A stretch of DNA of 64,000 nucleotides, from NCBI GenBank assembly GCA_015680905.1, contig CM027383.1, positions 91,222,501 to 91,286,500 of the forward strand, read 5' to 3'. Source of the stretch: Coptis chinensis. Lineage: Eukaryota > Streptophyta > Magnoliopsida > Ranunculales > Ranunculaceae. The translations under genes were made by a program, and so were the position numbers. Of the stretch, positions 34,246 to 45,980 are shown piece after piece. Numbering within the stretch: the stretch's first letter is position 1; every line of letters begins with the position of its first letter. The notes under the pieces are model-generated. The model searched no databases and had not been told where the DNA came from. It worked only from the letters and a program-made list of their open reading frames with translations.

Positions 34246-37200
34246 ATGAGGAGTTTAAAACTAGTCGATGGTTGTAAAGGCACGCAAATATACGCTTTTA
34301 AATACACCCTCCTCCACCACCACAACATCACCACAAACAACAATCCAATATAAACGATGACAATATTAATAAAATCATTAACAACCGAGTCAACTCACTA
34401 CGATCCAAATCAAACCAATTCAACTCTGTTTTCTGAAAACCTTCTCCCTTATGGTCTGCCCGTTTCTGATCTAATTGAACCACCTATTGAGCCTTTATCT
34501 TAAATCTTTAAGTTTCATTGAGACTTTATCTGAAATATCACGTCGTCTCGAAACTGCCAAAGAAATCGACAAGTCGGAGATTTATATGGAGCAGGCATCG
34601 TTGTTTCGAGGTTTATCGGACCCGAAATTGCTTCGAGGGGTCTTCGCTCGGCGAGGCAACATTCTATTGATGTACATTCTAAAATTGTTTTATCAGCTTG
34701 GCTTAGATTTGAGAGGAGAGAAGATGAATTGGTTGGTTCGAGTTCTATGGATTGTGGTGGTGGTCGGGTTATTGAATGTCCTAAAGCTAGTTTTATAAAT
34801 GGGTATGATCCCGAATCCGTTTATGATCCTTGCCCCGTGTCGACAGAGTGTAAGACTTTTGATCAGGAAGAAGAGGAGGAGGAGGAGGAATGTTCGACGT
34901 CGGATGAGGATGAGGATGGGGATGGGGATGGGGATTTATTTTTGTATTGGGATGAGGAGGTTAGGTGTTATAGGTGTAAGATTGCCTCCCTTTTCGATAC
35001 CATTAAAGACAATGTTGTATGGTGGTGGGTTTGAGTCGTGGAGGAGAAGATTAATTTTACTCATAATGAGATATCGGTTAATGGGATGAGAGGGGTTGAG
35101 GTTTTTTAGTCGGACGAAGAAATTAGATTCGTTTCGGCTGATGTTGTATTGGAGTTGTTATATTTTGCGAATAAGTTTTTGTTGTGAGGAAATGAAAATT
35201 GCTTGTGATTTACATTTGTCGTCGTTAGTTTGTAATCTTGAAGATGCATTGGTACTTGTTGAATACGGATTGGAGGAAATGGCTTATTTATTGGTGGCGT
35301 CTTGTTTACAGATTTTTCTAAGAGAGTTACCAAGGTCGCTGTACAATTCGATGTGATGAGATTGTTTTGTGGGCCGGAGGCAAAAGAGAGATTGAAGAAA
35401 GTGGGGCATGCTTCATTTACATTGTATTACTTTTTGAGTCAAGTGGCAATGGAAGAGGATATGAAATCGAATACTACAGTTATGTTATTGGAGAGATTGG
35501 GAGAGTGTGCGGGTCAGAGGGGGTGGCAGAAGCAGCTTGCATTGCACCAATTGGGTTGTGTGATGCTTGAGAGGAAGGAGTACAAGGATGCCCAGCATTG
35601 GTTTGAGGTCGGTGGAGGCAGGGCATTCTTATTCTTTGGTTGGCATTGCTCGCCCAAATACAAGAGGGGTCACAAATATTTTGCATATAAGCAGACTAAC
35701 TCTCTCTATTTTCGAGTATAAACCAATCGGGTTGGATGTACCAAGAGCGGGGTCATTGTACTGTAATGGGAAAGAGAAGATAATGGATTTGAACACTGCT
35801 ACTGAATTGATCCCACTCTTTCTTATCCATACAAATATAGAGCTGTTGCTCTGGTGGATGAAACCAGATTAAGCCAGCCATTTTCGAGATCAATAAAATC
35901 ATTGGATTCAAGGTCTCCCAGACTGCCTTGAATTATGAAAGCTTGGTGCTCTATCCTCATTGAGGATTATGACGGGCTCTGAGAGACATCAGAGCATTAT
36001 TGACTTTGGACCCAAATTACATGATGTACCATGGGAAGGTGCATGGGGAGTACTTAGTTGAGCTCCTACGCTGAAAACATGTTCAGCAATGGAGTCAGGT
36101 TGATTGCTGGATGCAACTCTATGACCGATGGTCTTCAGTTGATGATATTGGTTCTCTGGCTGTTGTACACCAAATGTTGGCTTAATGACCCGGTAGGAGT
36201 CTTCTGAGATTTCGGCAATCCCTCCTCCTTTTACGGTAAGTATCATCAGTGTACATTATTCTGCTATTATGTTTTCCTCGTGAATTTTGAATACTATTTC
36301 TAGGCTGCTTTAAATTTTGGTGGACTTCAAAGTTTAGCTATTCATTTTATTTTCAGGATGACACAGTCTCTGATATTTTCTGTGGGAAACGTGTTCCAAC
36401 CTGCTTATGCTGTTAAAAGTCTGGTCATAAACTTTCCCAAGAACTTACCTAGACATAGTTGATGATAATTAACTCTACCCTTTAACTTTTTTTTATCATT
36501 TTCCCCGTTTAGTACGATTAAAGCATCCATTTGGTCATCTGTGTTTTTAAATTCCTTGCTTCCTCCATTCCAGAATGTGTTTGTCATGTAGCCTTACAGT
36601 TTATATGGCATGCTTGTTTTGTCCATTATTGTTGGAATACCTTCTAATTCAAACACCTACGTATATGCTTTTATCTCTCACTTTTGAGCCTCAACGATCC
36701 CAAGTGTGTGGAGCCTCAATTGTCCCAAGTGCTTTGTCTTCCACCCAGCTCATTCTGGCCCTTAGACTCATGCGGCTTTCAGAACAGTGTTACTTTGTTT
36801 GTTCTTCTTTCCCTGTCCAAATTAAAAACAAGTGCTCTGCCACCTTTATTTAACTCCTTGTATTTGTTCAAGACACTTCTGTTAATGCACTATGCACTTG
36901 TACATATAATAATATATCTAACCTCCCCATCTCTCATTTTATGATACAAGTATAAAAATTGATGTCTTATGATCAGATAGAAGCAATCGAAAAGATAGAG
37001 TGTGTGTTTTCCAAAACTCCCATGATTGAAACAACTATTAATTCTAAATGCACTTTCACATTTTACTGCGTATTTTCCTCTTAGCATGAATGAGTTGACT
37101 CTGTGATATCAATTGCATCTCTTCTTTTAACCACCCTCCTTATGGAAAATAACTGCCATGCCATTGTTAGATGTGTTCAAGTTTGGAGGAGTCGAAGAAG

Positions 37201-40200
37201 AATAGTTGTTACTCCAACCAAATCTACATTTCATGAAAACTGCATCCCCCCCCCCACCCCACCCCCGCTCTTCTTAATTTTGATTGTACAGCAAGTGGAT
37301 TTTTATTTCTCACGCCAGCTCAAATGATAGCAAAGCAGCAATTGAGCATGAGCCTCTACTCCCTTGAGGGGCAAGCGAGAAATCTCTAATGTGTATTGCC
37401 CCTGTATTATAACGAAGTGGGTCCCACTCATTCCCAAAATTGTTCCCTCTGGTGACGTACAGTGCTTCAAACAAACTTTTGTAACTCCTGACAGATTTGT
37501 GTGTAAATAACTTTGAAGGCCCATAATCTTTTACCCAGCTCAAAGGTTAAAGTTGAGCAAAGAACATAGTTAAGTGATTCGAGCGAAACTCGAATTCGGT
37601 TTTCAAAAACCGAAATTCCGGTTTTGATAGAGTCGAAATATTCGAAATATAGAATGAATTCAAAATTCGAATTTGATAGAGTCAAATTTAATGGATTTCG
37701 GTTTTGGATTTATCGGAATTTCGAAAATTCGAAATCCCAAACTATGGCAAAGAATAAAGTAAAGACATTTCTCTTTCTAGCTCAAGGACTGCTGGTCTTT
37801 TATGTTTTTGCACAGCCTCTTAAGACAATTCCATTGATTTTGGCTGCATGAGTTATAGTTTGTGTTGCAAGTTGACTCGATGCTAAAAAACTTGACCTAG
37901 TTTTTTTTTTTTTGGTTCATTGTGCTTGTAATTGTTGGTTATCCAATGGTTCTTTTTATTGTATGATTCTAGCTTTTCTTGTTAGCTTACGAAATTATTA
38001 GATATCTTCTCCACTTGAACATATATCAGACTTCAGTATTCCTATGGTTGAGTTTTAATGTTAATTTATTAGAACTATATCATTATTCAAAGAATTTGTT
38101 TGAACTTTGATAGTTGCTACTTAGTAGTTTTTTTTTCACTTTAGGTAAACTTATTACATGTTCGAACTGCCTTATGTAGGTTGAATTGTCAAAAGGCTGC
38201 AACGCGTAGTTTTGCGGCTGGCTCGAATCATTCTAGTTCAGAGCACGAAAGGCTTGTATATGAAGGGTGGATTTTGTATGATACTGGCCATCGGGAAGAA
38301 GCACTAGCTAAGGCTGAGGAGTCTATTTCAATTCAGAGATCATTTGAAGCTTTTTTTCTTAAAGCATATGCTTTAGCAGATACAAGCCTGGACTCTGAGT
38401 CTTCATCTTATGTCATCCAACTTTTAGAGGAAGCTCTTAGATGCCCTTCTGATGGTCTTAGAAAAGGACAAGTAAGTTTTACCTATCTGTTTATTATGGA
38501 GGAGTGCTACATTGGTCCTGGCAGAGTTGTTTTATTTGTGTGCATGTAATTTTTCAGGCATTAAATAATCTAGGAAGTGTATACGCAGACTGCGATAAGC
38601 TGGATCTTGCCGCAGACTGCTATGTGAATGCCCTTAATATCAGGCACACAAGAGCACATCAGGGTCTGGCACGTGTGTACCATCTCAAGAATCAGAGGAA
38701 AGCTGCTTATGATGAGATGGCAAAATTGATAGATAAGGCACGAAACAATGCGTCGGCCTATGAGAAACGTTCGGAGTACTGTGATCGTGACATGGCCAGA
38801 AGTGACCTTAGCATGGCAACACAATTAGATCCACTAAGGACTTACCCCTACAGATACAGGGCTGCTGGTAAGCTCAGTGGTTATTCCTTATTAATTATTG
38901 TTTCTCTGGAATTTTGGTCAATGAGAAATTGAGGACTAATTGGTCATAACCATGTGATTGTTCTTCCATGCATAAAGTGTTTGTAGTGGTGCATTTGTTA
39001 TTGTGACCACAGGGTAGATTCTGTTTACAGCCCTTGAAACGTGACCAATATGCTAGTACACATGGTGTAATACCTGTTTGCTACCCCAATTGCATCACAC
39101 GCCACTAACATAGTATAATAGTGTTTATTCTAATGACACAATGGAAATGCAATGTTCATATTGTTGTTTCTTAATCATTAATCAATACAAATTACTTGAG
39201 TTTAAGGAATATCAGAGAAAAAATAAATAATGAAATAACTACTCCCAACCAACTAGGATCAAAAGCTATATAGATAATATTAGCGTTATTATTTGAGGTC
39301 TCAGGACTTGCATCCCTCTTGTGATTCATTTTCGCCTATGGGATTTTTGCATCTTAACAACTGTGCATTCTTATGGATGATCTTTCTACTTCTTCATTCG
39401 CAACCAAAGAATGGCAAATGGAGCCAATTTCCATGTATTATACTTGTGTAAAAAAAGGTTTCATTTATCTTTCATGTCGTCATCAAGCCAATTTCCATAG
39501 TAAGAAACTGCCTTTGAGTTGTTAATTAGAAATGAGTTTAGAAACACACTCTTCATCTATTTGAAAGATGCATCATCTAGTTCTCTGTGGAAATATTCAT
39601 TTTTTTTTGAAAGGTGATATGATTTCTGGTCTATATCATATGCCTTGAGCTGATGTGAGAAATAATTACAAAAAGTAACTTCGGCTAGTGAAAGACATAT
39701 ACCTAACTCCTTGATTTCATGGTCTCTTGAATTGTACTTATGCTATGGCAGGAGATGTGGAAAAGATGCATTCAACTGAAAGCTTAAATGGGTTAATATT
39801 AAATATAGATTTTTGGAAAAGAAAAATAGTTAAAGTAAGCTTCACATATGTTTAATGCATGTTGTGTTGAATGCTTGTTTCAAGTGAGGAATGTATTGTT
39901 TATTAGGTGGAAATGAGGAACTGATACTTACGATCTAGTCTTATCTATTTGTGTCTGTCCCATTTACATATGCTCTGTTCCTCTAGAATTAAGTTTATCA
40001 TCACCTTCTCACTTGTAAGTGTGCAATCATGATTAATTACCCTTCTAGCAATATAATTTGTTTACCAGTGGCACAATTGAAACTTGCACTAACTAGCAGT
40101 GGTTGGGTCTCGACAGTCCTGATGGATGACCACAAAGAAGCTGAAGCAATAGCAGAGCTCTCAAAGGCCATTGCTTTCAAGCCAGACCTGCAGCTGCTCC

Positions 40201-40367
40201 ATCTTCGAGCTGCATTTTACGACTCAATGGGTGATTCCCTTTCAACTCTCCGAGATTGCGAGGCAGCGCTCTGTCTTGATCCCAACCATGCGGACACACT
40301 AGAGCTGTATAAAAAAGCACAGGATCGAGCTAATGAACCACTACACATTAAGAGAAGTATTCTGTAG
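34246..40367 (+). pseudogene. EOL1: ETO1-like (EOL) BTB/TPR protein gene, first exon frame-broken
   Basis: ETO1-family proteins are cytosolic adaptors: a BTB domain binds CUL3 and TPRs bind type-2 ACC synthases, so ethylene synthesis is limited. Start MRSLKLVDGCKGTQIYAF fits the EOL1 N-terminus. Exon 1 (34246 to about 36236) encodes BTB and the first TPRs, but more than a dozen indels or stops interrupt it (near 34345, 34500, 34655, 34990, 35085, 35140, 35175, 35340, 35610, 35660, 35730 and on). Homology simply hops between frames, for example DELVGSSSMDC, FCCEEMKIACD, QLALHQLGCVMLERKEYKDA and DCWMQLYDRWSSVDD. Exons 2-4 (38180-38471, 38558-38867, 40117-40367) are open with good splice sites and encode the C-terminal TPRs, such as LVYEGWILYD, ALNNLGSVYAD and RTYPYRYRAA. 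Identification as ETO1-like is firm; EOL1 rather than EOL2 or ETO1 is less so. Confidence 0.8.
36237..38179 (+). other. intron 1 of the ETO1-like gene
   Basis: The intron lies between the donor after the block encoding FRQSLLLLR and the acceptor at 38178-38179. It holds C-rich and T-rich homopolymers (37245-37266, 37902-37911) and an imperfect repeat of TTCGAAA-type words at 37580-37740. No gene is supported inside it. Confidence 0.6.
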
Positions 40368-41670
40368 TCTGTATCAGTTTAATGTGACAAAGCTACTGCT
40401 GCCATTTTTGGATGCTGGTGAAGCCAAAACTGTCACCTCAAGCATACCTCTCAGGTCTGGGAATCAGGACTTTGTTTTATGAGAGTCCAGATGCTGAATG
40501 ATCTGACCAAGAGAAAGGATAAACAGCAGACTAAGAAAATATTGAAGAAATTGAAGCAGGAGAGTACTATGTATATATTTACAATCGGCTTATGAAATTG
40601 ATTAAGTTATAGTGTGCAGTTTCTGCTGCAGTCTGTTGAGAGAGCAAACCAGAGTTGAATGGAACTTTATAAAAGCAGAAAATTTGTACAAATCACAATT
40701 TGCGATTGTTTCTTCCATTTGCTTATTTGAAAGGTCTCTTTATTATATCCTTTGAACTGTTCTTTCCTTCTTTCCTGTAAGGTTCCACCCTTAAAGTTTT
40801 CCCTTATTAAGACAAGTTCACTCGGTAGCTTCCTATGATTGGAGTCGAAGTATGATTTTTCGCTCCCAATTTGTGTGGGAAAAAAAATAGCTCTTTTGCA
40901 TTATCTGTCGATTATCCTGATCTGGGGATCATACTTGCAATGCTTTCTCCTCTTCATGTACATATGAATTAGATTGTAACTAGATGTTTCACCCTATTAT
41001 TCTACGAAATAAGCAGTAGATGGGGGATAAGGAGCTTTACAGGATTGACCATCACCAGCTATTGTCAGGTTGTACACTAAGCAGTGCTTAGTAAGCACCA
41101 GTATTATCTATATCTTTGCAAACAAACTGACGAACTAGAGTAGTTCTACACTTCTACCCACTGTAGGAGGTAGAGAATGAACAAGAACATGTCACGCAGG
41201 GGTGGGGCTTGTGAATTAAAAACTCTTCTAGCTGCACCTGAGGATTACACTTGTAATTTTCGAGTTGAACTCCTTTATGGTGATTCGGGGCTTGTTTCGG
41301 TCGTTAATGAAAGTGATGACCATCTTGTTACATGGACGTGACATGGCTGCGTAGGTGGACCATAGCAAATGCAAGTCTTTCTAGTGTATGGAAATAATGT
41401 GGATGCTTATGTAGAAAGACATACGCCAGCTAGAGCCTATAATGGCTCCCTCTACGATTACCTATTGGGGAGCTGGTGAATGGGGATGGTAGCTTTCAGG
41501 CCGAATAATTGTACTAAAAGAATACTGATGCTCATTTTCGGTTTTGAAAAGCATAGGAGTAGGAAAATGATGAAGGGAACACATATATACACATAAGTGC
41601 AGAGAGAGGTCCTCTGGACAGCACACGACAGTAGCTAAAAGAGACAAATAAGTTCATAGTTCTATGACTT
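40368..41670. other. 3' flank of the ETO1-like gene, no clear gene
   Basis: Probable 3' untranslated region to about 40980. A 55-codon frame from ATG 41177 (MNKNMSRRGGACELKTLLAA at its start) is open on the plus strand, but matches nothing I recognise and could be chance. Confidence 0.4.
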
Positions 41671-42034
41671 CTATCCAATACGGGGCACTTCGAAAACAAT
41701 TCCATCTTCGTTAAGGAGAACATGCACCCTATCGTATAGGAGAACATGTTTGAAGTACACCTGCTCCTGACGTGACAATGACAACATTAACCTTAGGGTT
41801 CTCTCTCTCAATAGTTTCTGCGGCGATATCCCCGGGCTGGCACCCCATCGAGTTCTGGCCATGCACTCTTAGGGTTGTTCATAACCAATTGCCACAGTAA
41901 GAATTTCACGGCCATAGTTGCCTTAAAACTGAAAACTTGAGATGATCGATCATAAGTTCTTAACAAATAGACATGACTAATGACTTACCCTTACCATCAT
42001 GGCACCATATAGTGATTACTCTTGTAAAATCCAT
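41671..42034 (-). pseudogene. potato inhibitor I-type serine protease inhibitor, frame-broken
   Basis: Exon 1 (42034-41989) would encode a short N-terminus ending in WCHDGK. Exon 2 starts near 41865 with SAWPELDGVPA. The frame then changes twice, giving GDIAAETIERENPKVNVVIV and finally YDRVHVLLNEDGIVFEVPRIG before the stop at 41671. These are the hallmark blocks of potato type I inhibitors (WPEL, IERENP, DRVRV...VPRIG), small single-domain inhibitors of subtilisin- or chymotrypsin-like proteases. The two frame changes remove the reactive loop from any single reading frame. The splice phase between the exons is also not clean. Confidence 0.75.
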
Positions 42035-42330
42035 ATTCACTTCTTTGCTTTCGGATCCAAGAGCTTTAAGTGGATGCTTCTTTACATAATACTTGTGCTA
42101 GAACTCATTATTTGTTTGTTTACCTGCAATATAAAATTGAAGTCTAAGAGCATTTATAGGTGGTGGTAGTATACTTTTCAAATTTGAATAAAAAGTTTGG
42201 AGAATATGGTCGCAAATTTCGACCAATTCTAGATGGTCGCAAATATCGACCGCAAAATTGAATGTAGGGTCACCACGCGCGCTATTAGTAATGTCGCGCG
42301 CCAGTACCATTGTCACGCGTAGAGCAGAGA

Positions 42331-42541
42331 ATCGGGTCGGGTTTGACCCAAATCCGACCCGACCCGAATCTGAATAGTTCGGGTTCGGGTCGATTTTCAT
42401 ATCTATTTATTTATTCGGATCGGGTTCGGATATATTTTTTGGGTTTTTTTTTGCATTTTTAGTGTTATCCGATCGGGTTGGTCGGATTCGGATATAATAT
42501 TTCAGTGTTATCTGACCCGAACCCAACCCGTTCCCGGGCCT
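42331..42541. repeat. CGGGTTCGGGTC-rich imperfect inverted repeat
   Basis: The left part reads TCGGGTCGGGTTTGACCC and the right part GACCCGAACCCAACCCG, with further CGGGTTCGG words between. It interrupts GTCGCGCGCCAGTACC-like subterminal repeats that resume at about 42545. It is probably a small nested insertion or a locally amplified motif. Confidence 0.5.
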
Positions 42542-42643
42542 AATTGCGCGCCATCAGTACCGTCGCGCACCATCGAGTAAAACGTCCGGAATTTCACAAA
42601 TTGCTTCATTCTCACCTAACACTCCAAAAATATCTCCACAACT

Positions 42644-43131
42644 ATGACTTCTTCTTCATCATTGCAAAAAACTAGCCAACATACCGACGTTGCCGAATCA
42701 ACTCAACAATTCTGTTATTTTGATACACTCGATCAAGAGAGGTGCCAAATTTGCACCTCAAGAAAACACATTGCGTTGTCATGCAAGTATATGAACAAAA
42801 GGTGTCCCAAAACACTAATGCTCATACATAGAAGTTGTAACGAAGATGGTGAAGAAGTAAGATTTTTGAAATGCATGTATGATATATGTCCTGGTATGGA
42901 ATATATATATATGGCAACAGTTTGTTGATATGCACGTGCTGTGGCGAGGATGATCATTGGTATAGGTATTGCCCCTATGCACATATATCATGCTCAAATG
43001 GTTGTGATGGTGTTAGAGAGCTGAAAAAGTTTGCGAACCTTAAAGGAAAAAGTTTTGATCTATTGAAGTGTTTAGTGTGTGGAAAATGTGAGTGGTTAGG
43101 TGTTGTAATGGAAAAGATTAAGACTGGTTAG
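42644..43131 (+). pseudogene. Harbinger accessory ORF with two CCHC zinc knuckles
   Basis: The frame from ATG 42644 has a Ser/Thr/Gln-rich N-terminus and then CQICTSRKHIALSC, an exact C-x2-C-x4-H-x4-C zinc knuckle. The frame changes at a TATATATATA run near 42901-42912. In the next frame a second exact knuckle follows, CTCCGEDDHWYRYC, then a Cys-rich LLKCLVCGKCEWLG that looks like the end of a GRF-type zinc finger. Zinc knuckles bind single-stranded nucleic acid. It is convergent with the transposase, the position normally held by the Myb/SANT partner, so it may have had an equivalent role; that is inference. A two-base change in the AT run would explain the frame break. Confidence 0.65.
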
Positions 43132-43344
43132 AGTGCTCTAATGTGAGTGGTTAATGTTAATCATTTTATTTTCTATGACTATGTAACTTAATATGTTTTT
43201 TTAATATGAATAAATTTTTATTTTATATAAATATATGTTAGTTTAAATTAAAATATATATATAATAAAATAGAAATTAATTAAGATTGTTTATTGATGAT
43301 TAAGAATAAATATGCATCTACGAAATTAAATTAAATTATAACAA

Positions 43345-44668
43345 TCAACGTCGGTCACCCCTAATCCTCCATAGATGCTCGACAAGGTCGCTTTTAAGTC
43401 TATTATGCATAGTCTTTGATTGAACTCGTAGAGTCCCCTCAATGTAGTATTCCCGAGTAGGTGGGATCTGTGGTTGCCCTTTTAGATCAGGAATGTACCC
43501 CTCATTTCATAATTTTTATTCTTAGCTCCGATTATCATATTGTGCAATATGATACATGCTCTCATAACAGTACCCATTGTCTCCACATGCCATAATTTGC
43601 AAGGTTTTGCCAAAATCTCAAATTTAGCTTGCAAAACCCCAAAAGCTCTTTCAATATCTTTCCTTGCAGCTTCTTGCATCGTTGCGAAGCACTTCGTCTT
43701 TAGAGCATTAGGGTTTGAAATTATTTGTATAAATGTCGCATAGTCAGGAAAGATACCATCAACTAAATAATAACCCATATTATAAGCTATGCTGATTTAC
43801 ATCAAAATAAATAGGTGGAGAAGTACCATTGATCACGTGATCAAATACCGGCGAGTTGTCCAACACGTTGATGTCATTGTGTGACCCTGGCATCCTAAAG
43901 AAAGAATGTCATATCTACGTGTCTTCGCTTGCGGGCAGTTCGGAATAATAATATAGTTAGTTTTAATCCGACCATCGTAAGCACATTGCCATCCAATTGG
44001 ACAATTATGTCATTCCTAATGCATACAATCAATGTTTCCCAACATACTCAGCCATCCACGTATGACAGAATGTACAAGCAAGCGTTCTATATCTACAATA
44101 TTTGGCCTTCGCAAGTAGGCTGAACCGTACAATTTGATAATTGCATCACATAAATGCCTCAATGCCTGGTTTCCAGTTTGCTCAGAAATGTATAATTGAT
44201 TGTCAAGTTGATCAGCCACCGTACCATAACCAAGAATACGCAAAGCTGCAGCCACCTTGATTAGAGGATCTATACCAAGTTTACCAGCATTGTTAAATTT
44301 AGGCTGAAAGTACTTAAAACGAGTCTGAATATCGTTGAAGATGTGAAGAAATAAAGATTTTTTCATACGAAAGCGCCGTTTGAAATCCTATTTCGGAAAG
44401 ACAGGACAATCGACGAAGTAGTTGGCCTTCAAGAGTTCCAAAGTCAGAGCATAATTTCTATGTTTCACTTTTCGACCCTTCTTTGGACCACCATGTGGTG
44501 CCTTCGGAGCATGTACTTGTGCATGTGTAAGTACAGCCAAATGGTGTTCATAAGGGAAATAGCGTTAACAAATTCTTCATCAAGACTATCTATCGAGTCT
44601 TCCGCTATAGAAGATGAAGATGAAGATGAAGATTGAAGGGAAAAAATCTCATACACTTCATGATCCAT
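43345..44668 (-). pseudogene. PIF/Harbinger transposase, catalytic acids kept but frame broken
   Basis: On the minus strand, from ATG 44668, the N-terminus is Ser-rich. It is followed by FKRRFRMKKSLFLHIF, an intact central part (44366-44016) ending in GNIDCMH, then stops where two Trp codons are expected (TAG and TGA). FRMPGSHNDINVLDNSPVF follows, then a frame change near 43790, MGYYLVDGIFPDYATFIQII, RKDIERAFGVLQAKFEILAK and the C-terminus KSDLVEHLWRIRGDRR ending at 43345. The three catalytic acids (Asp in IDCMH, Asp in HNDINVL, Glu in ERAFGVLQ) all remain. Damage is limited to a few stops and two frame changes, so this is the youngest-looking transposase here. Confidence 0.85.
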
Positions 44669-45118
44669 TTTTTGACAATGTGTGTGTGTTGTTTGTTAAG
44701 GATTGATGTGAAATGGTTGAGTTGTTTAATAAAAATATTTGAGTTGAGTGTATATAAAATGAATAAGGAAATGAGTATAGATATAGGATGTAGAATTCCG
44801 GCCGTTTTTTTTTCGTTGGAGCACGCGACATTGGTAATGGTGCGCGGCATTAAGAGTGGCGCATGACAGTACGACTGGCACGCAGCGCTGGTCAAAGTCA
44901 AAAAATAATAATGAAACGACATTTGCAATGGCGCGCAACAGTACCAATGTCGCTCCGCATCCGCATCCAAATTACCAAATTTGCGAACAATAATGCGAAC
45001 AAGCAAGTGATGCGATCGAATTTGAGACCACCTAGAAATGGAATTCCGAGAAATTTCGAAAATTTTCTTCAAATTTGAAGAATTTAACATGTTATACTAC
45101 CACTTAGGGATGCTCTAA

Positions 45119-45980
45119 GGTTCATCATCATCACCCTCTAATGACAAGTTGAGTTAAGATATGTATATTTATTTATTGTTAATGAAGCTGAACTTTGAAC
45201 AATTCTATGACTCTGGCTCTGGGTCTCTCCTTCAAATGCAAATCAAATCCAAAATCAATAAACTTCAGATGATTGACTAGCTAAGAAAATTCAGATGATT
45301 GACTCTCGGGTTGACGGGACAGAGTACACATACCACGAAATAGAGAAGTATTTCGCTAGGAAAACCCTAGTATATTTGTTGTCTTGGATCTTTATATACG
45401 TGCATCCAACCTTCTAGGGTGCTTCACTCTCGAAAATTCTTCATAAAATGACTACGACTCGTTATTATTTGGAGAAAATGAATTGCAGAATCAATAACGG
45501 AAACATTGTTAAGAGAGTTAATGGAGAGAATTTTAGTGGAGAAGAAACATACGCTTTGTCCATCTAGAATTATAGATATTTAAAGTTGTTTCCTCCTGGT
45601 TAGCCTAAAGTTTTGCTGTTTCAACTCTTTAGTCAGTTTACCTGCGATGCTCCTTAAACTGGCAATAAATCCTAATACGAAAAAACACTCTGATAATATG
45701 AAGTAAACTTTCACTCTAAGATGGGTTATCTGTCTACTTATAATAAAAATGAGTACTGTGTGCAATCATGGTCATCAGAATAGACTCAGCAAGATTTCCA
45801 GCATCTAAAACAACATGCTCTCAAAGAACTACATGTTTCCTAAATCCCCAAAATAATTGTTCAAGTCATGGATGCCCTGAATAGATAATCACAAAATGAT
45901 TGAACAAACAAATGTGATTTATGGAATCCCTGTTTTTACTGGAAAACTTAACGGAGAACTTTGATGCAACCAAGAAAGAG
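45119..45980. other. intergenic, no gene seen
   Basis: This DNA lies between the Harbinger element and the 3' end of the SAM50-like gene. It is AT-rich and probably includes the 3' untranslated region of the latter from about 45980 downwards. Confidence 0.5.

Larger units (their letters stand above)
42148..45115. mobile_element. PIF/Harbinger element with zinc-knuckle partner ORF, 2968 bp
   Basis: The ends are GAGCATTTATAGGTGGTGGT on the left and, inverted, GAGCATCCCTAAGTGGTAGT on the right, with TAA duplications at 42145-42147 and 45116-45118. Subterminal regions on both sides are rich in GCGCGC-containing words. Two convergent coding units lie inside: a zinc-knuckle ORF (+) and the transposase (-). 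No Myb/SANT-type ORF is seen. A small CGGGTC-rich inverted repeat (42331-42541) appears nested in the left subterminal region. Confidence 0.85.

Noticed and set aside
34863-34938. GAGGAGGAG / GATGGGGATGGGG runs considered as a separate microsatellite
   Set aside because: They encode the acidic stretch of the ETO1-like protein in the right frame and are better explained as coding low complexity.
44605-45090. 161-codon minus-strand frame at the right end of the second Harbinger element
   Set aside because: It runs through the subterminal repeats and overlaps the transposase start in another frame; no domain support.
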